From NCBI RefSeq assembly GCF_040605455.1, contig NZ_JBEXCV010000126.1:1-26906 (forward strand): 26,906 nucleotides of DNA. Reading direction: 5' to 3'. The position numbers and the translations under genes are program-made. This document shows, piece after piece, positions 6,642 through 14,804 of the stretch. Position 1 is the stretch's first letter. The number at the start of each line of letters is the position of its first letter. This DNA comes from Embleya sp040605455. GTDB taxonomy: Bacteria; Actinomycetota; Actinomycetes; Streptomycetales; Streptomycetaceae. The notes below the pieces were generated by a model. The model was given only the letters and a program-made list of their open reading frames with translations. It ran no database searches and was not told where the DNA came from.

Positions 6642-9600
6642 TCACGGGCCGGCCGGGGCCGGTGCGGCCGGGCCGGCCGGCTCCAGGGTCAGCCGGTGTT
6701 TGGCCGCCTTGTCCACCGCTGCGGGCGTGTACGCCCACGGCAGGGTCTTGCCCTTGCGCCACAGGTCGGTCTGGTCGGTGTAGTTGTCGTGCCAGACGTG
6801 TCCGGACGCGCCGGTGAGGTTGATCCAGCGGGACGCGTCCAGATCGGACAGGTCCACCACCATCCGCATCGACGGCACGGTGGTCACCTCGTAGCCCTGC
6901 GCGACGTTCCACCCGGTCGCGTTGACCAGGCCCTCGCCGCCGGACATCCGGTACGGGCCGCGGTTGAGCATGTACTTGACCACGCCCGGCCCCTCGGTGC
7001 CCAGCGTCTGGTTCTTCAGCGTCAGCGTGTGCAGCCGACCCCACGACCAGGTGTCGATGTCCTTGCCGAGCCGGGAGGTGAGGTCCTTCTTCGCCTCGGT
7101 CATCGCCTTGTGCAGCAGACCGTCGCGGGTGGTGATCGAGCCCGGGTTCTTGGAGATGTTCCACCACGGGCTCTCCGGGCTCGCCAGCAGCGTGCGAGCC
7201 ACCTCGTTCCACCGGTCGCCGCCGTCGGGTTGCGCGGTCGAGTCGTCCCGGTCGCCGCACTGCACGTGACTGGTCGTCGGATTGCTCGCGCAGTCGTTGT
7301 CGGCCCGGACCGAGAACGGCATCTTGTCGCCGAACGCGAGCATCAGCACCTGACGCCACACCGCGTTGAAGTACGCGGCGGACTTGGAGTCGGCCTCGTT
7401 GCGCATGTCCCAGCCCCTGAGCAGGTCCTGCGCCTCGCGCACCCACGGATCGTCGATCCGGACGGCGAGCAGGTAGGGCACCAGCAACTGCGCGACCGGG
7501 TTGAGGTCGTCAGCCTGCATCTTCTGCATCATTGCCGGATCGATCTTGCCCGGAGCCTTGGTGATCATCTCCTCGATCCGCTGACTGCGCGCGCCGTAGC
7601 CCCAGTCGGAGGTGAGCAGGTACGGGTACGCCGGCGAGGTGACCGCGTTGTTGGCGGTGACGATGTAACCCTCCGGCGGGTCGTACACGTTCGGCAGCGA
7701 GTCGAACGGAATGGTGCCCGCCCAGTCGTACTTGGGGTCCCACCCGTACACCGGCCAGCGGCCGTCACCGGTGCGGCGCACCGGGATCTTGCCGGGCGCC
7801 TGGTAGCCGATGTGCCCCTCGACGTCCGCGTAGATCGCGTTCTGCGACGGCGCGTCGAAGTTCTTCAGCGCGGCCCGGAAGTCGTTCCAGTTCTGTGCCT
7901 TGTTCAGCTGGAAGAGCGCGTCCATCGAGGTGCCCGGATCCAGCGCGGTCCAGCGCAGCGCGACTGCGAAGCCCTCCTCGCGCTGGGGGCTCGGGTCCGG
8001 GATCGGCGCGTCCTTGCCGACGTCCTTCAACTCGTCGGACGCGTCCGACATGTCCGACAGGATCGGTCCGTGCCGGGTGGTGCGCACGGTGATGTGCCGA
8101 TCGCCGCCGCCGGCCACCTTGATCGTCTCCTGGCGGACCTCGGTGAACGGCTCGTACTTGTTGTTGTAGAGCACGCCGTCGTCCTGGACCTTCTCCAGGT
8201 AGAGGTCGGTCACGTCGGCGCCGAGGTTGGTGAAGCCCCACGAGATCTTCTGGTTGTGGCCGATGATCACGCCCGGCATGCCGGAGAACGTGTAGCCGGA
8301 GACGTCGTATTGGCACTGCGGCCCGACCGTGCGGCAGTGCAGGCCCATCTGGTACCAGACCGAGGGCAGCGACGGGGACAGGTGCGGGTCGTTGGCCAGC
8401 AGCGGCTTGCCGGTGGTGGTATGCCTGCCCGCCACCACCCACGAGTTGGAGCCGACGCCGGAGGACTTCTCGCTGAACAGCGAGGGCAGTTTGGCCAGCG
8501 ACTCGGACAGGCCGGCGAGTACGTTCTGCGCGCTCTTCGAGGGCACCGCGGGCGGCGCGTCCTGGACGAAGCGCTCGGTCTTGCCGTCCTTGGCGTCCTT
8601 GACGATCGCGCCGTCGCGCACGATCGGCTTGTTCACCTCGTACGGATACGGCGGGTAGAGCTCGTCGATCTGGTTGACCGTCAACTTGTCGGACAACAGC
8701 GCCCGGTCGATCTCGTCCTGCATGTTGGTCCGCAGGTCCCAGGCCATCGCCTTGAGCCAGGCGACCGAGTCGACCGGGGTCCACGGCTCGGCCTTGTAGC
8801 CGTCGTGCACGACGCCCAGCAGCGCGTACTCGAACGACGCGTCGGCGCCCTTGTGATCCTTGAGGTAGGCGTTGACCCCCTCGGAGTACGCCTGGAGGAA
8901 CTTCTGCGACTCCGGCGGCAGCGCCGCGTACTCCTGCTCGGCCACCTTGCGCCAGCCCAGCGTGCGCAGGAACTTGTCGTTCTCCACCTGCCCGGAGCCG
9001 AACATCTCGGACAGCCGGCCCGCCGTCATGTGCCGGCGCACGTCCATCTCCCAGAACCGGTCCTGGGCGTGCACGTAGCCCTGCCCCCGGAAGAGGTCCT
9101 CGGACGTGTCGGCGTACACCTGCGGGATGCCCTCGGCGTCGCGGACCACCTCGACCTTGCCGGTCAACCCCGGGACCCGGACCGTGCCGGAGGTCTGCGG
9201 GAAGGAGTCGCGCGACAACTGCCAGCCCCACCAGCCGAGTCCGCCGATCGCGATGGCCAGCACCACGACCAGGACGATGACCGTCAACCGGAAACGGCGC
9301 CACGCCTTGGACGGCCCCTTGGGGGTCGTCGATCGTTCCTTGACCTTGGCGGTGGCGCCGGGCGCGGGCGCCTCGGCTGCGGCGGCGGGCTCGGGAGTGG
9401 GCTGGGGCACGGGGGCGGCCCGAGGCGTGACCTCGGGCTCGGCCCGCGGTGGCTCGGCGGCGCGAGGCGCGGGCGGCGCGGCGGGCGCGGGAATGGCGAC
9501 GGGGGCGGGCGGCTCCGCGTACGGCTCGGGGGGCGTGTAGGGCTCCTGGGCGGCGTAGGACTCCTGTGGTGCGTACGGTCCTTGCGCGGCATACGGATCT

Positions 9601-9815
9601 TGCGGCGCGTACGGCTCGGATTCGCCATACGGCTCGGGCGCGGCCCGGCGCTCACGCTCCGCGCGTTCTTCCGCGCGCCGCTGGGCCGCGACCGGATCCG
9701 CCGCGGCCCACTGCGATGTGGGCCACTCGCCCGTGGGCCAGTCGTCCCACCCGGAGGATGAGGCGTCCTGGCCACCGGGGGGCTGCTCCGGGTCGGGCGT
9801 CTTCGAGGGAGGCAT
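6642..9815 (-). CDS. penicillin acylase family (Ntn hydrolase) membrane protein
   Basis: A 1057-residue protein. The ATG at 9815 is preferred to the TTG one codon earlier because AAGGA lies 5 nt upstream. Residues 1-170 are a low-complexity Pro/Ala/Glu/Tyr region with six or so PYxxQ-type repeats, then a single transmembrane helix (about 175-197). The rest is a penicillin-amidase domain outside the membrane: GKVEVVRDAEGIPQVYADT and GYVHAQDRFWEMDV at its start, and the cleavage/nucleophile site G455-S456-N-S-W. Family knowledge: autoproteolysis before that Ser gives alpha and beta chains with the Ser as N-terminal nucleophile; substrates are amides such as acyl-homoserine lactones, beta-lactams or wall compounds. 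The substrate here is unknown. The long N-terminal region makes it larger than the usual 750-900 residues. Confidence 0.92.
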   Translation of the reverse strand: MPPSKTPDPEQPPGGQDASSSGWDDWPTGEWPTSQWAAADPVAAQRRAEERAERERRAAPEPYGESEPYAPQDPYAAQGPYAPQESYAAQEPYTPPEPYAEPPAPVAIPAPAAPPAPRAAEPPRAEPEVTPRAAPVPQPTPEPAAAAEAPAPGATAKVKERSTTPKGPSKAWRRFRLTVIVLVVVLAIAIGGLGWWGWQLSRDSFPQTSGTVRVPGLTGKVEVVRDAEGIPQVYADTSEDLFRGQGYVHAQDRFWEMDVRRHMTAGRLSEMFGSGQVENDKFLRTLGWRKVAEQEYAALPPESQKFLQAYSEGVNAYLKDHKGADASFEYALLGVVHDGYKAEPWTPVDSVAWLKAMAWDLRTNMQDEIDRALLSDKLTVNQIDELYPPYPYEVNKPIVRDGAIVKDAKDGKTERFVQDAPPAVPSKSAQNVLAGLSESLAKLPSLFSEKSSGVGSNSWVVAGRHTTTGKPLLANDPHLSPSLPSVWYQMGLHCRTVGPQCQYDVSGYTFSGMPGVIIGHNQKISWGFTNLGADVTDLYLEKVQDDGVLYNNKYEPFTEVRQETIKVAGGGDRHITVRTTRHGPILSDMSDASDELKDVGKDAPIPDPSPQREEGFAVALRWTALDPGTSMDALFQLNKAQNWNDFRAALKNFDAPSQNAIYADVEGHIGYQAPGKIPVRRTGDGRWPVYGWDPKYDWAGTIPFDSLPNVYDPPEGYIVTANNAVTSPAYPYLLTSDWGYGARSQRIEEMITKAPGKIDPAMMQKMQADDLNPVAQLLVPYLLAVRIDDPWVREAQDLLRGWDMRNEADSKSAAYFNAVWRQVLMLAFGDKMPFSVRADNDCASNPTTSHVQCGDRDDSTAQPDGGDRWNEVARTLLASPESPWWNISKNPGSITTRDGLLHKAMTEAKKDLTSRLGKDIDTWSWGRLHTLTLKNQTLGTEGPGVVKYMLNRGPYRMSGGEGLVNATGWNVAQGYEVTTVPSMRMVVDLSDLDASRWINLTGASGHVWHDNYTDQTDLWRKGKTLPWAYTPAAVDKAAKHRLTLEPAGPAAPAPAGP

Positions 9816-10120
9816 CAAGGTCCTTATGCGGTCGGTGCGGCAAGAGACACCTTAAAAGCCGAGCGTCGTCGGCATCACAGCCACGGGTACGAGACGGGAC
9901 CCCTCTGGGGTATGGATCCTTCGCTTTGGTAAAATATTTGCCAGGCGTAGGTAATTCATCGCCGGTTCGCCGGCGCGGCAGGGCCCCCCTTCCCACGGCC
10001 CGCTGATTGCCTGCGCATCGCGGCGTCGCGGCTCTGCCCGTCGTCGCCTGCCTTCATGTTCTGCACTCCGTGCGGCCGCCTGGGGGGTGGCCGGACCGAC
10101 GACCGCCGGAGGTGACGCAC
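9816..10120. promoter_or_regulatory. divergent intergenic region, acylase / antiporter
   Basis: 305 bp between divergent starts. It contains the only clearly AT-rich patch nearby (9929-9960, around TAAAATATTT), a likely promoter location, and a small UUCG-loop hairpin at 9960-9975 (6-bp stem). No riboswitch family was recognised. The antiporter frame stays open upstream to 10007, but these codons look non-coding and the strong ribosome site is at 10108-10115. Confidence 0.4.
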
Positions 10121-11614
10121 GTGTCCGTGCCCGAGCTCAACCAGGTCCTGCTCCTGGGTGCCATCGTCATGTTGTCCGCCGTCATAGCGGTGCGCCTGGC
10201 GACCAGAACCGGATTGCCGAGCCTGCTGCTCTACCTCGGACTCGGGATCCTGATCGGGGCCGACGGCCTCGGCATAGGTTTCGACAACGCCGAACTGACC
10301 CAAACGCTCGGCTACGCCGCGCTGATAGTAATCCTCGCCGAGGGCGGGATAGCGACCAGTTGGAAGGAGATCAAGCCGTCGGTGCCGGCGGCTGCGGTGT
10401 TGTCCACCGTAGGGGTCGGAGTGAGCGTCGCGGTCACCGCGTTCGCCACCCGGATCGTGCTGGACGTCGACTGGTCGACCGCGATCCTGATGGGCGCGAT
10501 CGTCTCCTCCACGGACGCCGCCGCGGTGTTCTCGGTTCTGCGCAAGCTGCCGCTGCCGCATCGGCTGACCGGTCTACTGGAGGCCGAGTCCGGGTTCAAC
10601 GACGCCCCGGTGGTGATCCTGGTGGTCACGTTCGCCCACGCGGGTCATGTCGAGCCGTGGTACCGGATCCTCGGCGAGATCGGCATGGAGTTGACCATCG
10701 GCGTGGCCGTCGGCCTCGCCGTGGGCCGACTCGGCGCGCTCGGCCTGCGCCACGTCGCGCTGCCGGCGTCCGGGCTGTACCCGATCGCGGTGATGGCGCT
10801 GTGCGTGCTCGCCTACTCCGGCGGCGCGCTGGCCCACGGCAGCGGGTTCCTCGCGGTCTACCTGACCGCGCTCGTGCTGGGCAACTCGCAGCTTCCGCAC
10901 GGTCCCGCCACCCGCGGCTTCGCCGAGGGGCTCGGCTGGATCGCGCAGATCGGATTGTTCGTCCTACTGGGACTGCTGGTCACCCCGCACGAGTTGGCCG
11001 GCGCGGTGGTCCCGGCACTGGTGATCGGCACCATCCTGCTGCTGGTTGCCCGGCCGCTGTCGGTGCTGGTGACCACTACGCCGTTTCGCATACCGTGGCG
11101 TGAGCAGTTGATCCTGTCCTGGGCGGGGCTGCGCGGGGCGGTGCCGATCGTGCTCGCGACCATCCCGATCGTGAAGGACGTCCCGGACGCCCAGCGGTTG
11201 TTCAACATCACCTTCGTGCTGGTGGTGGTGTTCACCCTGGTGCAGGGGCCGACGCTGCCGTGGATAGCACGCAAGGCCGGCTTCGCGGGCGAGCAGGAGC
11301 CCACCGACCTGGGCGTGGAGTCCGCGCCCCTGGAGAAGCTGCAGGGGCACCTGCTGTCGGTCAGCGTGCCGCCGGGCTCGCGCATGCACGGTGTCGAGGT
11401 CGGCGAGCTGCGCCTGCCGCGCGGGGCCGCGGTCACCCTGATCGTGCGCGACGACGAGAGCTTCGTGCCCGAGCAGAGCACCGTGCTCCGGCACGGCGAC
11501 GACCTGCTCGTGGTGGCCACCGACACGGTGCGCGACGACACCGAGGATCGACTGCGCGCGGTCAGCCGGGGCGGCAAGCTCGCGGGCTGGTTCGGGGTCA
11601 AGGGCGACACCTGA
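10121..11614 (+). CDS. NhaP2-type potassium/proton antiporter with TrkA_C domain
   Basis: A 497-residue protein. The start is the GTG at 10121, with a perfect GGAGGTGA ribosome site 5 nt upstream. About 12 hydrophobic segments cover residues 5-395 and belong to the CPA1 sodium/proton exchanger fold; GAIVSSTDAAAVFSVLR and LLEAESGFNDAPVVI are the conserved ion-binding motifs, the second with the Asn-Asp pair. A cytoplasmic C-terminal region (about 415-497) looks like a TrkA_C/RCK_C ligand-binding domain. The architecture is that of CvrA/NhaP2 K+/H+ antiporters, which expel cation in exchange for protons and set cytoplasmic K+ and pH. RCK_C domains of this kind may bind c-di-AMP or nucleotides in other bacteria; that is not shown here. 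A hairpin follows at 11639. Confidence 0.92.
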   Translation: MSVPELNQVLLLGAIVMLSAVIAVRLATRTGLPSLLLYLGLGILIGADGLGIGFDNAELTQTLGYAALIVILAEGGIATSWKEIKPSVPAAAVLSTVGVGVSVAVTAFATRIVLDVDWSTAILMGAIVSSTDAAAVFSVLRKLPLPHRLTGLLEAESGFNDAPVVILVVTFAHAGHVEPWYRILGEIGMELTIGVAVGLAVGRLGALGLRHVALPASGLYPIAVMALCVLAYSGGALAHGSGFLAVYLTALVLGNSQLPHGPATRGFAEGLGWIAQIGLFVLLGLLVTPHELAGAVVPALVIGTILLLVARPLSVLVTTTPFRIPWREQLILSWAGLRGAVPIVLATIPIVKDVPDAQRLFNITFVLVVVFTLVQGPTLPWIARKAGFAGEQEPTDLGVESAPLEKLQGHLLSVSVPPGSRMHGVEVGELRLPRGAAVTLIVRDDESFVPEQSTVLRHGDDLLVVATDTVRDDTEDRLRAVSRGGKLAGWFGVKGDT

Positions 11615-11638
11615 GGTACAATGGCGTGGTTGATTGCC

Positions 11639-11664
11639 ATCGGGGCGCCTTCGGGCGCCTCGAT
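11639..11664 (+). terminator. UUCG-loop terminator after the antiporter gene
   Basis: An 11-bp stem (11639-11649 with 11654-11664, one G-T pair) with a TTCG tetraloop, 25 nt after the antiporter stop. There is no U-tract, typical of actinomycetes. The rest of 11615-11881 contains no convincing gene; a TACAAT hexamer at 11617-11622 just before the hairpin could be a -10 box. Confidence 0.65.
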
Positions 11665-11881
11665 CGCCGATCCCCTCCACACACCGACTCTGCCTGACGC
11701 AGGGCTGGCGTCGTGACCGCACGGCGGCCGAAGCACGGCTTCGGTATCTACCCCGGTGGACGCTTTCGAGGACAGCTCTCGGCGCACCGGGGTTTCCCAT
11801 GTGCGTCACCAGGTGGCAGGAAGCGATATCCACGATGCCCACGCATCGGAACGCCGCACCCGTTCGCGGGGAGCGGTGCAC

Positions 11882-13153
11882 ATGATCTCCACGTACTCCT
11901 CGCTGCTGCGGACCCCGTCTGCATGGCGATTCCTGGCGCCCGCGCTCATCGCGCGACTGCCCTACGCGATGCTCGGCCTGGGCATCGTGCTGCTGGTCAA
12001 GCACACGACCGGTTCATACGGCACGGCCGGCGCGGTCTCCGCCGCCGCCGCCGTCGCGCTCGCCTTCGTCGGCCCGCAGACCGGTCGGCTCGCCGACCGC
12101 TTCGGCCAGGCGGCCGTGGTGGTCCCCGGGGCGCTGCTGCACGGCGCGGCGGTATCCGCACTGATCGTCGCCGCGCTCGCCGAAGCGCCGCTGTGGCTGC
12201 TGTTCACCACCGCGGTGCTCGCCGGCGCGACGGTGCCGCAGATCGGCTCGATGGTGCGGGCCCGCTGGGCCGCGCACCTGGAGCGCTCGCCGCTGCTGCC
12301 GACCGCGTTCGCGTTCGAGTCGGTGACCGACGAGTTCACCTTCGTGGTGGGACCGGTGGTGGCCACCTTCCTGGCCACCGGGGTGCACCCGGCCGCCGGT
12401 CTGGTCGTCGAGGCCGCGCTGACGGTGATCGGCTCGATGTTGTTCGCACTGCAACGCGGCACCGCGCCGCGGCGGGTGATCCGGGCTGCCGGCGACGCGC
12501 CGCGTGCGTCCGCGCTGCGGATCGGTGGCGTACGCCTGCTGGTGGTGGCCTTCGTGTGCATCGGCGGGGTCTTCGGGACCGTGCAGGTCTCGGTCACCGC
12601 GTTCGCCGAGGAGGTCGGCAGGCCCGGCCTGGCGGGCGCGCTGTACGCGGTCTTCGCGGGCGGCAGCCTGATCGCCGGTGCGGTCTACGGCGCGATCGCC
12701 TGGCGGCGGCCGGCGCACCGTCGCATGCTCGTGATGTTCGCGCTGCTGGCACTGGGGACCGCACCACTGTGGGCCATCCCCAGCGTGGGAATCATGGTGC
12801 CCGTCGCATTGCTGTGCGGACTGGCGATCGCACCGACGCTGATCACCGGGTTCACCCTGGTCGACACACTGGTCCCGGCCGAGGCCAAGACCGAGGCGTT
12901 CACGTGGCTGACCGGCGCGATCGGCTTGGGCCTCGCGCTGGGTTCGACGTTTTCCGGGATGCTGACCGACGCGCGCGGTTCGGGCGCCGGATTCGCGCTC
13001 ACCCTGGCGGCGGCCGGCATCGGATTCCTGGTGGTGCTCACCGGGCAGCGACTGCTGCGACCGGGCGTTGATGTGACACCCATTACACCGCCGACCACGA
13101 CCGTGGTGGACGGATCTCCGGTGAATGCTGCACCATTGGCACTCGACAGGTGA
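11882..13153 (+). CDS. MFS transporter
   Basis: A 423-residue integral membrane protein with about 12 hydrophobic segments and a hydrophilic tail. The ATG at 11882 is chosen because the hydrophobic protein begins there (ISTYSSLLRTPSAWRFLAPALIARLPYAM) and GGGGAG lies upstream; the 42 in-frame codons before it look non-coding. After the second segment QTGRLADRFGQ matches the MFS loop motif GxxxDRxG, and the second half repeats the fold. It belongs to the same general group as actinobacterial drug-efflux MFS proteins; no substrate can be named. Its stop codon lies within the CIRCE-like element that precedes fmdB. Confidence 0.9.
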   Translation: MISTYSSLLRTPSAWRFLAPALIARLPYAMLGLGIVLLVKHTTGSYGTAGAVSAAAAVALAFVGPQTGRLADRFGQAAVVVPGALLHGAAVSALIVAALAEAPLWLLFTTAVLAGATVPQIGSMVRARWAAHLERSPLLPTAFAFESVTDEFTFVVGPVVATFLATGVHPAAGLVVEAALTVIGSMLFALQRGTAPRRVIRAAGDAPRASALRIGGVRLLVVAFVCIGGVFGTVQVSVTAFAEEVGRPGLAGALYAVFAGGSLIAGAVYGAIAWRRPAHRRMLVMFALLALGTAPLWAIPSVGIMVPVALLCGLAIAPTLITGFTLVDTLVPAEAKTEAFTWLTGAIGLGLALGSTFSGMLTDARGSGAGFALTLAAAGIGFLVVLTGQRLLRPGVDVTPITPPTTTVVDGSPVNAAPLALDR

Positions 13154-13162
13154 GAGTGCCAG
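13136..13162 (+). promoter_or_regulatory. CIRCE-like HrcA operator
   Basis: TTGGCACTC, then 9 nt, then GAGTGCCAG. This is the CIRCE layout (TTAGCACTC-N9-GAGTGCTAA) with 8 of 9 arm positions self-complementary and exactly the standard spacer. It overlaps the MFS stop codon and ends 37 nt before the fmdB GTG, a suitable operator position. CIRCE is bound by the heat-shock repressor HrcA. The operator role is inferred from sequence alone. Confidence 0.7.
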
Positions 13163-13199
13163 TACCCAGCTGACCTGTCTGTCGAAGGAGGACCAGACC

Positions 13200-13562
13200 G
13201 TGCCGACGTACCAGTACCAGTGCACCGCCTGTGGCGAGGGCCTTGAGGCCGTCCAGAAGTTCACGGACGACGCGCTGACCGAGTGCCCCGCCTGCCAGGG
13301 CAGGCTGCGCAAGGTCTTCTCGGCGGTGGGCGTCGTGTTCAAGGGCTCCGGTTTCTACCGCACCGACAGCCGCGGCTCCAGCACGTCCTCGACGCCGGCG
13401 ACCGCGTCGACCGGCTCTTCCTCGTCGGCTTCGTCGTCCTCGGACGGTTCCTCGTCCTCGGGCTCGTCGTCCTCGGCTTCCTCGTCCTCGGGCTCGTCGT
13501 CCTCGGGTTCCTCGTCCTCCTCGTCGTCCGGCTCGTCCGGTACGACGTCGACGGCGGCCTGA
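13200..13562 (+). CDS. FmdB-family zinc-ribbon protein with Ser-rich tail (Ruc-like)
   Basis: A 120-residue protein. The GTG start has AAGGAGGA 7 nt upstream. Residues 1-45 are an FmdB zinc ribbon with two CxxC pairs (C8/C11 and C29/C32), followed by LRKVFSAVGVVFKGSGFYRTDS, a conserved family segment. Residues 58-120 are almost entirely Ser, with Gly, Ala and Thr, and should be unstructured. Family knowledge: the M. tuberculosis member Rv0991c (Ruc) is a heat-induced, redox-regulated chaperone with one zinc ribbon and an unstructured C-terminus, and lies in the same neighbourhood. The CIRCE-like site just upstream fits a heat-shock role. The MTA phosphorylase gene starts 4 nt after the stop, so the two are co-transcribed. 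Confidence 0.9.
   Translation: MPTYQYQCTACGEGLEAVQKFTDDALTECPACQGRLRKVFSAVGVVFKGSGFYRTDSRGSSTSSTPATASTGSSSSASSSSDGSSSSGSSSSASSSSGSSSSGSSSSSSSGSSGTTSTAA
13428..13545 (+). repeat. degenerate Ser-codon repeat within fmdB
   Basis: A run of TCG/TCC serine codons built on a TCGTCCTCG-type unit with interspersed GGC, GCT or GGT. It encodes the Ser-rich tail. The regular pattern suggests expansion by slippage, so the length probably varies between strains. Confidence 0.6.
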
Positions 13563-13566
13563 CCCG

Positions 13567-14406
13567 ATGGCGACCGGCGTGCTGCCGGCGGGAGTGGTTC
13601 CGGCCGAGATCGGCGTGATCGGCGGCTCCGGCTTCTACGCGTTCCTGGACGACGTGGTCGAGGTACACGTGGACACGCCGTACGGCGCGCCCAGTGACGC
13701 CGTGTTCCTGGGCGAGGTGGCCGGCCGTCGGGTCGCCTTCCTGCCCCGGCACGGCCGCGACCACTCGATCCCGCCGCACCGGATCAACTACCGCGCCAAC
13801 CTGTGGGCCCTGCGCGCCGTCGGGGTGACACAGGTGCTCGCGCCGTGCGCGACCGGCGGCCTGCGCATCGAACTCGGTCCGGGCACGCTCGTGGTCCCCG
13901 ACCAGCTGGTCGACCGCACCTCGGGCCGGACCCAGACGTTCTTCGACGGGCTGCCGCTCGCCGACGGGACCATCCCGCCGGTCGTGCACACCACGTTCGC
14001 CGACCCGTACTGCGCGGACGGTCGCGCGGTGGTCGCCGCCCAGGCACGCACGTCGGGCTGGGAGCCGGTGGACGGCGGCACGCTCGTGGTGATCGAGGGA
14101 CCGCGCTTCTCCACCCGCGCCGAGTCCAGGTGGTACGCCGCCCAGGGTTGGTCGATCATCGGCATGACCGGACACCCCGAGGCCGTACTCGCCCGCGAAC
14201 TCGGGCTCTGCTGCACGGCCATCGCGCTGGTCACCGACCTGGACGCGGGCGTCGAGGCGGGCGAGGGGGTCACCCACGCCGAGGTGATGGAGGTCTTCGC
14301 GGCCAACGTCGACCGGCTGCGCACCCTGCTGTTCGACGTGGTCGCGGCGCTGCCGAAGACGCGTTCGTGTGCGTGCGGCACGGCGGAGGTCGAGCGACCG
14401 GCATAG
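13567..14406 (+). CDS. S-methyl-5'-thioadenosine phosphorylase (MTAP)
   Basis: A 279-residue protein of the PNP/MTAP phosphorylase family. It has the phosphate loop GGSGFY (19-24), the RHGRDHSIPPHRINYRAN signature, LVVPDQLVDRT and FADPYC motifs, and GPRFSTRAES with GMTGHPEAVLARE at the substrate site. The enzyme splits 5'-methylthioadenosine, a by-product of polyamine and other SAM-dependent synthesis, into adenine and methylthioribose-1-phosphate for methionine salvage. The C-terminus carries a CAC (CxC) motif in RSCACGTAE. The ATG is 4 nt after the fmdB stop, with no clear ribosome site, so translation probably depends on fmdB. A terminator hairpin follows at 14477. Confidence 0.9.
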   Translation: MATGVLPAGVVPAEIGVIGGSGFYAFLDDVVEVHVDTPYGAPSDAVFLGEVAGRRVAFLPRHGRDHSIPPHRINYRANLWALRAVGVTQVLAPCATGGLRIELGPGTLVVPDQLVDRTSGRTQTFFDGLPLADGTIPPVVHTTFADPYCADGRAVVAAQARTSGWEPVDGGTLVVIEGPRFSTRAESRWYAAQGWSIIGMTGHPEAVLARELGLCCTAIALVTDLDAGVEAGEGVTHAEVMEVFAANVDRLRTLLFDVVAALPKTRSCACGTAEVERPA

Positions 14407-14476
14407 CGCCGCTCGGTGGGTCCGGTCGATCGGGTGTCGACCCTGTGTTCGTTCGTATTTGTGTTCGTTGCTGGTG

Positions 14477-14508
14477 AAGGCCGCTTCCCGGGTTCGGGAG
14501 GCGGCCTT
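14477..14508 (+). terminator. terminator hairpin after MTAP
   Basis: A 14-bp stem (14477-14490 with 14495-14508, one G-T pair) closes a GGTT loop, 70 nt after the MTAP stop. It is followed by a moderately T-rich stretch. It probably ends the fmdB-MTAP transcript. Confidence 0.75.
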
Positions 14509-14550
14509 TGTGGCTTTGTGGTGGGCGACGGCCCTTGTGGGGGCGGGCTT

Positions 14551-14595
14551 CGTGGTGGGGGCGCTCGTGGTGGGGGCGCTCGTGGTGGGGGCGCT
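14551..14595 (+). repeat. 15-bp tandem repeat, three perfect copies
   Basis: Three head-to-tail copies of CGTGGTGGGGGCGCT (14551-14565, 14566-14580, 14581-14595), with degenerate partial copies on both sides. It lies in the intergenic region between MTAP and the SAF-domain gene and is open in several frames, but none leads to a recognisable protein. Confidence 0.85.
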
Positions 14596-14627
14596 CGTGG
14601 GGGCGCGGTGTTCGGCGGGTGGGGTTG

Positions 14628-14675
14628 TCACTCACACGAGTGAACGGGTTATCCCCAGGGGCGGAGTTGTACACA
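14628..14675. promoter_or_regulatory. palindrome and DnaA-box-like nonamers before the SAF gene
   Basis: A perfect 6+4+6 inverted repeat (TCACTC-ACAC-GAGTGA, 14628-14643) is followed by TTATCCCCA (14649-14657) and TTGTACACA (14667-14675). The two nonamers each differ by one base from DnaA-box forms TTATCCACA and TTGTCCACA, in the same orientation. They could be an operator or DnaA sites; either role is unproven. Confidence 0.3.
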
Positions 14676-14804
14676 GGCGTCGGGGCACCTCGGCCGGGTC
14701 GGGACGTCGCGCGGCACGGTGGGAACGCGGCTCGACCCTCGTTTCCTGCCCCGGTTCCGGCGCGGGTCGGGCCGCACTCGCCCGCTGCCCGCGCTGGAGG
14801 TGTG

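Noticed and set aside
6696..9761. 1021-codon open frame on + across the acylase gene
   Set aside because: It is the mirror of a GC-rich coding strand, has no domain and is full of Arg/His/Val runs; the minus-strand acylase is clearly the gene.
9816..10120. c-di-AMP (ydaO-type) riboswitch before the K+/H+ antiporter
   Set aside because: Considered because such riboswitches precede K+ transport genes, but no matching conserved sequence or fold was seen.
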